Source: Chryseobacterium gilvum
GTDB lineage: Bacteria > Bacteroidota > Bacteroidia > Flavobacteriales > Weeksellaceae
Length of the DNA: 58,530 bases
NCBI RefSeq assembly: GCF_025628965.1
Contig: NZ_JAOTEN010000006.1
Coordinates: 1-58,530 of the forward strand
Direction: 5' to 3'
Shown piece after piece: positions 1 to 6,818 of this stretch (within the stretch, counting starts at the first letter, position 1; the number at the start of each line of letters is the position of its first letter). Made by a program: the position numbers and the translations under genes. The notes under the pieces were generated by a model. That model was not told the DNA's origin and did no database searches. It saw nothing but the letters and a program-made list of their open reading frames with translations.

Positions 1-76
1 CCCATTCCGAACACAGAAGTTAAGCCCACCAGCGCCGATGGTACTGCGAAAGCGGGAGAGTAGGTCGCCGCCAGTC
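1..76 (+). rRNA. rrf: 5S ribosomal RNA, 3' part (5' end outside window)
   Basis: The window opens inside a 5S rRNA. The conserved stretch CCCATTCCGAACACAGAAG, the loop containing AAGCCCACCAGCGCCGATGG, and the closing GGGAGAGTAGGTCGCCGCCAG are all present. Only about the last two thirds of the gene is visible. The exact 3' base is estimated. A terminator hairpin follows a few bases later, so this is the distal end of an rRNA operon read on the plus strand. Confidence 0.95.
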
Positions 77-82
77 TTTTTT

Positions 83-115
83 AAAAGCTCATCAATATCA
101 ATTGATGAGCTTTTT
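83..115 (+). terminator. rRNA operon terminator
   Basis: Perfect 14-bp inverted repeat (AAAAGCTCATCAAT, loop ATCA, ATTGATGAGCTTTT) followed by more T, seven bases after the 5S rRNA. This is a standard intrinsic terminator shape. Confidence 0.9.
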
Positions 116-214
116 CGTTTATAATATATTCCAATAATATTATTTATAACATTCTTTATCATTTCATTTTCAACAGAATCAGCTGAATATTTCTTATTTT
201 TAATAAAAAATTAT

Positions 215-1096
215 ATGAGTCTATATACACAGCCCATGTTGCGTGAAGATGCCCTAAAAGATAAAGTTGCCATCGTTACCGGTGGGGGAAGTGGTCTTGG
301 AAAAGCAATGACCAAATATTTTTTACAATTAGGCGCAAAAGTAGTCATTACTTCCAGAAATTTAGAAAAATTGCAGACCACTGCAAAAGAATTGGAAGAG
401 GAAACTGGTGGAAAAGTACTATGTATTGCTTGTGATGTGAGAAATTGGGAGGAAGTAGAAGCAATGAAAGAAGCAACATTAAAAGAGTTTGGTAAAATTG
501 ATATTCTTCTGAACAATGCAGCCGGAAATTTTATTTCTCCTACCGAAAGATTAACACATTCGGCTTTTGACTCTATTTTAGATATTGTTTTAAAAGGGAC
601 AAAAAATTGTACACTTTCCATAGGAAAACACTGGATTGATTCAAAAAGTCCAGGGACAGTTCTAAATATCGTTACTACTTATGCGTGGACCGGTTCTGCA
701 TATGTAGTTCCTTCAGCATGCGCGAAAGCAGGAGTTTTGGCTATGACCCGATCTTTAGCGGTCGAATGGGCAAAATATGGAATACGATTTAATGCAATCG
801 CTCCCGGTCCTTTTCCTACAAAAGGAGCTTGGGATAGATTACTTCCGGGGGATTTGCAGGAGAAATTTGATATGAGAAAAAAAGTTCCTTTGAGAAGAGT
901 CGGTGAGCATCAGGAATTGGCAAATCTAGCCGCATATTTAGTGTCAGATTATTCGGCATATATGAATGGTGAAGTAGTCACTATTGACGGTGGAGAATGG
1001 CTTCAGGGAGCAGGTGAATTCAATATGTTGGAAGATGTACCACAAGAAATGTGGGATATGCTTGAAGCAATGATTAAAGCAAAAAAATCAAACTAA
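215..1096 (+). CDS. SDR oxidoreductase, 2,4-dienoyl-CoA reductase type
   Basis: A 293-residue short-chain dehydrogenase/reductase. The NADP-binding glycine motif TGGGSGLG is at residues 22-29 and the NNAAGN motif is about residue 95. The usual YxxxK is replaced by SACAK, in the context VVPSACAKAG. That pattern, together with NNAAGNFISPTERL, is the hallmark of mitochondrial and peroxisomal type 2,4-dienoyl-CoA reductases, which use NADPH to reduce dienoyl-CoA intermediates when unsaturated fatty acids are degraded. A Tyr upstream (in TTYAWTG) would be the catalytic one in that family. The ATG at 215 is chosen because family members start shortly before the glycine motif. The gene stands alone between the 5S rRNA and a peptidase, so context gives no pathway partner. 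The family call is firm; the substrate is inferred from family resemblance. Confidence 0.85.
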   Translation: MSLYTQPMLREDALKDKVAIVTGGGSGLGKAMTKYFLQLGAKVVITSRNLEKLQTTAKELEEETGGKVLCIACDVRNWEEVEAMKEATLKEFGKIDILLNNAAGNFISPTERLTHSAFDSILDIVLKGTKNCTLSIGKHWIDSKSPGTVLNIVTTYAWTGSAYVVPSACAKAGVLAMTRSLAVEWAKYGIRFNAIAPGPFPTKGAWDRLLPGDLQEKFDMRKKVPLRRVGEHQELANLAAYLVSDYSAYMNGEVVTIDGGEWLQGAGEFNMLEDVPQEMWDMLEAMIKAKKSN

Positions 1097-1166
1097 GTCA
1101 ACTCTTTTAATCTTTTATGATTATAATAATTAATATCTTTATTCAGAATTATAATAAAGTAGTTGA

Positions 1167-3029
1167 ATGAAATTAATAACTGCAGTTCTTTTAGTTATAA
1201 CTTCTCTGCATATTGCCGCTCAGGAATTATACATGCCGAGAAATATCAAGAAAGCGTACGACAACGGAACGCGCAATATTTCCGGTGCTCCGGGTAAAAA
1301 TTACTGGCAAAATAAAGGCATTTACAATATTCATATAAAAGTAAATGCTGAAACTAAAACAGTTTCAGGCGAAGAGACAATCACATACACCAACAACAGT
1401 CCGGATGATTTATCCGGATTAGCGATAAGGTTTGTTAATAATCTTCACAAACCACAGTCTCCAAGATCAGGTTTTGTTGATAAGGATTTTTTGTCTTCCG
1501 GCCTTAGGATTTTATCTTTTTCCGTCAATGGTGAGCAATATAAAATCGATAGTGAAAATTGGGGAACGGTAGAATGGGTTAAACTGAATAATGTGTTACG
1601 TTCTCAATCTAAAAGTGAAATTAAAATCCAGTGGGAATATCCTTTATCAGTGCAAAGCGGAAGAGAGGGCCAAATTGATCCTGAAACTTTTTATGTTGCC
1701 TATTCTTACCCAAGAATTTCTGTCTATGATGATTACAACGGTTGGGACCTTCTTCCTCATTCCGATAGGCAGGAATTTTATAATGATTTTAATGATTACT
1801 CTTTTGAAATTACAGCTCCGAAAAACTATGTAGTCTGGGCAACAGGAACTTTTTTAAATCCTGACGAAGTGCTTCAGCCTGAATATGTAAAAAGATTTAA
1901 AAATTCTTTGAAAAGTGATCAGGTTATCCATATTGCGAATGAAGCGGAAATGAAGTTAGGGAAGGTTACTCTTCAAAAAGATTGGAATATATGGAAATTT
2001 AAAGCAGACCATATCACAGATTTCTGTTTTGCATTAAGCAATCATTATGTTTGGGACGGAGCCAGCGTTCAGCTGAAAACGAAAAGAGCCGGTGTTCAGG
2101 CAGGTTATAAAGCAGATGCGAACGATTTTGAACATTATGTGGAATGGATGCGCTATAATCTTGACTGGTTTTCGAAAAAATGGCCCGGTGTAGAATATCC
2201 TTATTCTACAATGACTGCGATACAGGGATATGCCGATATGGAATATCCTATGATGATCAACGACACGAGCATTCCAGATGATTTACAGGATGCTAGATTA
2301 ACTGCGGATCATGAGATTGCCCATACGTATTTTCCATTTTATATGGGAATTAACGAAACAAGGTATGCTTTTATGGATGAAGGTTGGGCAACCACTTTAG
2401 AATATCTGATCGGAATTGATGAAAACGGGGAAGATGCGGCAAAAAAGTTTTATCAGAACTTTCGGGTAAAACGGTGGATTAATGACCCTTCAGCTGAACA
2501 GGATCAGCCGATCATTACCATGAGTACCCAAGTGAGCGGAGCCGGTTACGGAAATAATTCGTATGTAAAATCTTCATTGTCTTATTTAGCATTAAAAGAT
2601 TATTTAGGAGATGAACTCTTCAAAAAAGCGCTTCATCATTATATGGATCACTGGAATGGAAAACATCCGATTCCGTGGGATTATTTCTATTCTATGAATA
2701 CAGGGTCAGGAAAAAATCTGAATTGGTTTTTTAACAATTGGTTTTATACCAATTATTATATTGACCTTAAAATCAAAGATATTGTTAATAAAAACAGTAA
2801 TCTGACCGTTACAATAGATAACATAGGAGGTTTTGCGATTCCTTTTGATGTGGTGATCACTTACGATGATGATTCAGTTGAGAAAAAACATTATACACCT
2901 GCATTATGGGAAAAAAATCAAAAGCAGATTGTAATTTCTCTTCCTGCGAAGAAAAAAGTGAAGTCTGTACTATTAGACGGCGGCCTTTTTATGGATTATA
3001 CCCCTGAAGACAATTTGAAATCTTTCTAA
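1167..3029 (+). CDS. M1 family zinc aminopeptidase, exported
   Basis: 620 residues with an N-terminal signal peptide (MKLITAVLLVITSLHIAAQ). The zinc site is clear: HEIAH at residues 382-386 and the third ligand Glu405 in DEGW, giving HExxH-x18-E as in gluzincin M1 peptidases. The N-terminal half carries the beta-sheet domain typical of the family. A canonical GxMEN exopeptidase motif is not obvious; the equivalent region reads YADMEYPMM, as in several Bacteroidota M1 members. It probably trims peptides in the periplasm or at the cell surface. It is monocistronic and converges with the response regulator gene on the other strand. Confidence 0.9.
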   Translation: MKLITAVLLVITSLHIAAQELYMPRNIKKAYDNGTRNISGAPGKNYWQNKGIYNIHIKVNAETKTVSGEETITYTNNSPDDLSGLAIRFVNNLHKPQSPRSGFVDKDFLSSGLRILSFSVNGEQYKIDSENWGTVEWVKLNNVLRSQSKSEIKIQWEYPLSVQSGREGQIDPETFYVAYSYPRISVYDDYNGWDLLPHSDRQEFYNDFNDYSFEITAPKNYVVWATGTFLNPDEVLQPEYVKRFKNSLKSDQVIHIANEAEMKLGKVTLQKDWNIWKFKADHITDFCFALSNHYVWDGASVQLKTKRAGVQAGYKADANDFEHYVEWMRYNLDWFSKKWPGVEYPYSTMTAIQGYADMEYPMMINDTSIPDDLQDARLTADHEIAHTYFPFYMGINETRYAFMDEGWATTLEYLIGIDENGEDAAKKFYQNFRVKRWINDPSAEQDQPIITMSTQVSGAGYGNNSYVKSSLSYLALKDYLGDELFKKALHHYMDHWNGKHPIPWDYFYSMNTGSGKNLNWFFNNWFYTNYYIDLKIKDIVNKNSNLTVTIDNIGGFAIPFDVVITYDDDSVEKKHYTPALWEKNQKQIVISLPAKKKVKSVLLDGGLFMDYTPEDNLKSF

Positions 3030-3084
3030 AATACAAATACCATTTCACATCAGAAAAAGTATTTATAATTTTCAGTGTACGTTT

Positions 3085-3723
3085 TTATGATTCGGCGAAA
3101 CCATTTTTAATGGCAAAAACAGCCAAACCTACTCTTGTCTTCAGGTCTAATTTTTCGCAGAGCTGATCTCGGTAGCTTTCTATCGTTCTCGGGCTGCAGC
3201 ACATGATTTCGGCAATTTCTTTATAGCTCAGTTCTGTAACGGTATATTTTAAAAATTCTTTTTCGCGCGTGGATATTTTTACTGCTTTTTGGGAATCATC
3301 GTTATTAAAGCTCGAATAGATTATTTTTGATGCCCATTCTGGGTAAAAAAAGCCATCTGTATTTAATTTTGTAAGTGCATCTTCAAGGTCTTTCGGATGT
3401 GTATTTTTTAAAAGGTACCCTTTTGCTCCGTTTTTGATCATTTTAATAACACTTTTCTCATCACTCTGCATGCTGAGTGCCATTACTTTTATTTCGGGAT
3501 GATGTTTTTTGAGCCAGATTACTGTTTCAAAACCATCCATAATTGGCATACTGATGTCTAAGAGAATGATATCAGGAATTTTATGATCTTCAAATTTCTG
3601 AATCATGTCTTTACCGTTTTCGGCAACATAAATGACTTCAAATTCTTTAAAATTATCAATGATCCCTTCAAGAGCTTTTGCGATGAGAACATGATCATCT
3701 ACGATTACAATAGTCTTTTTCAT
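3085..3723 (-). CDS. NarL/LuxR-type response regulator
   Basis: 212 residues. The receiver domain (1-120) has the acidic pair D9/D10, the phosphoacceptor D56 in LLDISMP and the conserved K106 in YLLKNT. The C-terminal LuxR-type helix-turn-helix (about 148-205) contains LSYKEIAEIMCCSPRTIESY. Its start overlaps the stop of the upstream histidine kinase by four bases (ATGA), so the two are translationally coupled and are almost certainly a cognate pair. It should bind DNA once phosphorylated; the targets are not known. The divergent lipoprotein at 5853 and its own unit are natural candidates by position. Confidence 0.93.
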   Translation of the reverse strand: MKKTIVIVDDHVLIAKALEGIIDNFKEFEVIYVAENGKDMIQKFEDHKIPDIILLDISMPIMDGFETVIWLKKHHPEIKVMALSMQSDEKSVIKMIKNGAKGYLLKNTHPKDLEDALTKLNTDGFFYPEWASKIIYSSFNNDDSQKAVKISTREKEFLKYTVTELSYKEIAEIMCCSPRTIESYRDQLCEKLDLKTRVGLAVFAIKNGFAES

Positions 3724-4505
3724 GGCTGTTTCTTTAAAATAATACGTATGGTGGTTCCTATGTCTTTGGTGCTTTCAAGATGATATTGCGCACCAATGAT
3801 TTCCGCTCTGTTTTTCATATTCGTAAGACCAATACCGTTAGAAGTGATGTGAGACTGATCAAACCCAACTCCGTCATCGTTGATTTTGAGCTCCCACAAA
3901 TTTTCTTCAGAAGTATTAAGGCTGATATAAATATTTTCGCATTTAGCATGTTTTATACTGTTCTGAATAAATTCCTGTGTGATTCTTAACAGTACATTTT
4001 TATGTACAAAATCAAGGTCAAGCTGCTCAAAATTATGCTGAAAGCTGATCTGACATCTTTTAAACGCGTTCGCTTTGTCTACTTCTTCCTGGATTAAAGT
4101 TACGATTTCCTTTTGATTGATATTATCATCCGTTAAGGTTTTTGAAAGGCTTCTTAAATCCTGCAGCGACTGATTGATGATCTGGGAAACCTGCTCGATT
4201 CTTTCACTCACTTCCGGAACCCTGTTTTCATAAAGCAGCTGTTGGGTATAAAGGCTCACCAAAGTGAGTTTTTGGCCGATATTATCGTGCAGCTCACGCC
4301 CGATCTGCTGCATCGTTGCCTGCTGAATTTCAAGCTGGGTAGCCAATAATTCTTTTTGATGGATTTCGTTTTTGATCTGTATTTCATTAAGATATTCTCG
4401 CTTTCGCAATCTGTATTTCCTGATGTAGATCGATACCGCAACGATAAACATTACAAAAAATAAGTTGAATAAAATAATCGTTAATAAGAGTTCTGTTTTC
4501 CCCAT
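3720..4505 (-). CDS. Sensor histidine kinase, HisKA_3 type
   Basis: 261 residues. There is one membrane helix (about 7-28), a coiled linker, then the HisKA_3 phosphoacceptor motif GRELHDNIGQKL with H73, and a C-terminal HATPase domain with N box (EFIQNSIKHAKC), G1 (NDDGVGFD) and G2 (GIGLTNMKNRAEIIGA). It lacks any recognisable periplasmic sensor domain. The preceding gene, a multi-span membrane protein overlapping by 25 bases, may do the sensing; this is inference from the tight coupling. It phosphorylates the NarL-type regulator encoded next. Confidence 0.93.
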   Translation of the reverse strand: MGKTELLLTIILFNLFFVMFIVAVSIYIRKYRLRKREYLNEIQIKNEIHQKELLATQLEIQQATMQQIGRELHDNIGQKLTLVSLYTQQLLYENRVPEVSERIEQVSQIINQSLQDLRSLSKTLTDDNINQKEIVTLIQEEVDKANAFKRCQISFQHNFEQLDLDFVHKNVLLRITQEFIQNSIKHAKCENIYISLNTSEENLWELKINDDGVGFDQSHITSNGIGLTNMKNRAEIIGAQYHLESTKDIGTTIRIILKKQP

Positions 4506-5131
4506 ACAAAAGAAATTGAGAATAGTAAATACATGATAATATCAGAAATTAAATTGTAACTGTAATATATATCCCAGATTTGTCTATGTTCATAAAAAAT
4601 AAGCGCATAAAACGTCCAGAATGGTAAAGTCCCGATATAAAATAATGTTACCCCCAAATTTATGTAAAACATTCTGTTTTTCTGGAAATTGATAATATCA
4701 TCAGAATTAATTTGTTTATAATATTCTAAAATCACCAAAATCATAAGAAGAAGGCACCCGAATGTATAATTGAAGGAGTAAATAACGTTGCTGCCTTTAA
4801 AATACAATTCACTGGGTATGAATGAGATCAGATACAAAACAGAAAGAATCCAAAACAGAGTTTTACTTTTAAGTGATTTAATTCCATACAGCCAGAAGAA
4901 AAAAATGAATTGAAAGGGAATGACAATGTTGTTATAGTATTTTATTTTTGAATACAGCTCAAAATTGCCATATCTACCTAAAGATTCAAATAAAAAAATA
5001 GCAGCAAGATAGAATACAAAATATTTCCAATAGGTTTTTTTTACAGATTTAAAATAGATGATGGCAGCCAAGGCACAAAAACCTTCTGTAAAATACAGGG
5101 CCTCATCTAAAATACTTTGTAATATCTGCAT
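4481..5131 (-). CDS. Multi-span membrane protein of unknown function, linked to the two-component pair
   Basis: 216 residues, mostly hydrophobic, with about six or seven predicted membrane helices separated by short loops rich in Lys, Tyr and Asp. No catalytic motif was recognised. Its 3' end overlaps the histidine kinase start by 25 bases, and it starts nine bases after the stop of the gene upstream (5141-5647), so all four genes read as one transcript. The kinase has only a single membrane helix and no input domain. A role as its membrane sensor or modulator is therefore plausible, but this is inference from position only. Confidence 0.75.
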   Translation of the reverse strand: MQILQSILDEALYFTEGFCALAAIIYFKSVKKTYWKYFVFYLAAIFLFESLGRYGNFELYSKIKYYNNIVIPFQFIFFFWLYGIKSLKSKTLFWILSVLYLISFIPSELYFKGSNVIYSFNYTFGCLLLMILVILEYYKQINSDDIINFQKNRMFYINLGVTLFYIGTLPFWTFYALIFYEHRQIWDIYYSYNLISDIIMYLLFSISFVWGKQNSY

Positions 5132-5140
5132 ATATTAAAA

Positions 5141-5647
5141 TTAGTAGGTTTCAACAATAGGATTTGCCGGTGGTATAAGACTGCCGTGGTTAAGCGCCAT
5201 GGTTTCAACTGCTGAAGCTGTACTTGCAGAATGGCCTCCCTGTCTTTGAGAAAATGTGGTTTCATCCAGAGGATTAAAGTCGTAATCGTACACATTCTCT
5301 TTATCATCTGCCATTTTAAGTGTAGGGATCATAATCAGCGTTTGTTTCCCGGCATAATCATCAGTGAGAGGGTTATTTAAGAAAAAATCAGGATCCTGTG
5401 TTTTCATATCGGTCCATTCCTGACCTTGAGGATAGGCTGCGAAATATAGTCTGATCCCTAAATCATGTTCTGTAATCTCAGAATTTATATTGCTGCTTTC
5501 AGACTCTATTCTGGAAATGAAGTTTTTCAGGGTAGGCAAATCAAACCAGACAGAATGGGCATCTGTGATCCCCATATTTTGACTGATCGCATTTAATTGG
5601 TTTTCCCGGTAATTTTTTATCAGGGCATGTATAGTTTTGGAATTCAT
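5141..5647 (-). CDS. Unknown protein with a repeat domain shared with the divergent lipoprotein
   Basis: 168 residues from the ATG at 5647. An upstream ATG at 5755 would add 36 residues including a hydrophobic stretch. The shorter start is preferred because the extension resembles translated AT-rich leader DNA and a near-consensus -7 element (TATCTTTA, minus strand, 5680-5673) lies about 25 bases upstream. Residues 1-112 hold one copy of a domain of about 90 residues: a helix with a YRENQ-type motif, WFDLPTLKNFISRI, then GIRLYFAAYPQG and GKQTLIMIPTLK. The C-terminus carries ALNHGSLIPP (residues 151-160). The same domain and the same NHGSLIPP motif occur in the lipoprotein encoded divergently at 5853. 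No signal peptide is seen with the short start. Function unknown. It is first in the two-component operon. Confidence 0.8.
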   Translation of the reverse strand: MNSKTIHALIKNYRENQLNAISQNMGITDAHSVWFDLPTLKNFISRIESESSNINSEITEHDLGIRLYFAAYPQGQEWTDMKTQDPDFFLNNPLTDDYAGKQTLIMIPTLKMADDKENVYDYDFNPLDETTFSQRQGGHSASTASAVETMALNHGSLIPPANPIVETY

Positions 5648-5822
5648 ATTGCTTACTTTATAATATTTATCATAAAGATAGTTATTATTTACAAAAATGA
5701 TAAAATTTACCAATAAAAACATAGGGGATTTTCCCATTGTAATCAGGGTTTTCACGGTATATTATGTTAATAAAAATATAAATTTAAAATACCCATTTTA
5801 ACATTATTAATTAGAATAGAAG

Positions 5823-5830
5823 TATATTTG
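5823..5830 (+). promoter_or_regulatory. -7 promoter element TATATTTG
   Basis: Exact match to the Bacteroidota -7 consensus TAnnTTTG, 22 bases before the lipoprotein ATG at 5853. No good -33 TTTG is seen at the right distance. It faces away from the two-component operon, whose own putative -7 is TATCTTTA on the minus strand at 5673-5680. Confidence 0.6.
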
Positions 5831-5852
5831 TAAATAAAAATCAAGAGAAATA

Positions 5853-6734
5853 ATGAAAGCAAAATTTTTTAGTTTATTAAGCTTTCTGATGATATTTTTA
5901 TCCTTTCAATCATGTATTACAGATCAGGAAAATACATTGAAGGATAAAACTCAGAATAGCAGTGATAAGAACCATACGATAAGCGCAAAAGATGCGCAGA
6001 TCTTCGAAGATGAATATCTGGCTCACAATTATAGAATCTTATCCGATTCAAGATCGGCTAGAGGCTTATCGTCACAAGAATCAAGACAGGTTATTTATCC
6101 GATTGAGGTTCTTGAAGATTACGTACACTTCATCAAGCAAAGGGCTGGTGAAAATGCAATGATTGAAATTAATCTGGGACAATATCCTGAAGGGCATCTC
6201 ATTGATGATCGTCAAAATGAAGAATATGAAGGGTATCAAACTGTTTTTCTGAATGCACATAAAGGTACGGAAGAAGGCGATTCTACAGCGGTTGAAATGA
6301 TTCCTGCGCTTAATCACGGAAGCCTTATTCCGCCATCTATTATCATTTCTGATGATCCGGGCGACGCAGGAGAAAGTTTTGAAGGGTATCTGATTACCTC
6401 TCCTGCTGCAAAAATGCTGTATGACACGTACACGAATACCAATGAAAAAATTCTGAATGAAAACGGTGTAGAGGTACAAAGAACCTATTTGTATAGTATA
6501 CAAGCTCTGGAATCTTATTTTGCTTATGTGAGAAGCGAAGCAAGAAGAACAGGAAATGAAAACGTGAATGTAATCATTAATATTGGTCAGGATCCTGTAA
6601 GTACAGCAACAGCCGGTAAGAATGTACAGCACGGAAATCAGCGTATCTATTTTACGGCAGCTCCCAAAAATTTTGATGTAACCAGTAAGAAAGTAAATCC
6701 TCTTAAAAATTTGGATGTATTGGTAAGTCATTAA
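5853..6734 (+). CDS. Lipoprotein with two copies of an uncharacterised domain and an NHGSLIPP motif
   Basis: 293 residues. SpII signal peptide with lipobox LSFQSC (Cys21). Two copies of the same domain follow, at about 44-137 and 182-273. Each has a helix containing DEYLAHNYRIL or DTYTNTNEKIL, then IYPIEVLEDYVHFIKQ or LYSIQALESYFAYVRS, then IEINLGQYPEG or VIINIGQDPVS, then GYQTVFLNAHKG or NQRIYFTAAPKN. Between them lies ALNHGSLIPP (about 152-161). A single copy plus the NHGSLIPP motif is encoded divergently at 5141-5647. The protein is presumably anchored in a membrane facing the periplasm or cell surface. No enzymatic motif is seen, and the function is unknown. A terminator follows directly. 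Confidence 0.85.
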   Translation: MKAKFFSLLSFLMIFLSFQSCITDQENTLKDKTQNSSDKNHTISAKDAQIFEDEYLAHNYRILSDSRSARGLSSQESRQVIYPIEVLEDYVHFIKQRAGENAMIEINLGQYPEGHLIDDRQNEEYEGYQTVFLNAHKGTEEGDSTAVEMIPALNHGSLIPPSIIISDDPGDAGESFEGYLITSPAAKMLYDTYTNTNEKILNENGVEVQRTYLYSIQALESYFAYVRSEARRTGNENVNVIINIGQDPVSTATAGKNVQHGNQRIYFTAAPKNFDVTSKKVNPLKNLDVLVSH

Positions 6735-6756
6735 GAATACTCGTCATATCAACAAA

Positions 6757-6793
6757 AATAAGTGCTGAAGAAAATTTCTCTTCAGCACTTATT
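6757..6793. terminator. Bidirectional terminator between the lipoprotein gene and clpB
   Basis: Perfect 14-bp inverted repeat (AATAAGTGCTGAAG, nine-base loop, CTTCAGCACTTATT) between two converging genes. It could stop transcription from both sides, though the T-run on either side is short. Confidence 0.75.
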
Positions 6794-6818
6794 ACAAAAT
6801 AATATATGAAAAAACTAT

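Noticed and set aside
211..621. Open frame of 136 codons on the minus strand
   Set aside because: It lies wholly inside the dienoyl-CoA reductase gene on the other strand, has no family likeness, and its codon use mirrors the sense gene.
5648..5755. Longer start for the unknown protein at 5141
   Set aside because: The added residues look like translated leader, and a near -7 element lies inside this stretch.
6081..6731. Open frame of 216 codons opposite the repeat-domain lipoprotein
   Set aside because: The lipoprotein has a lipobox, internal repeats and a promoter; the opposite frame is rich in Ile, Arg and Cys without any motif, as expected for a shadow.
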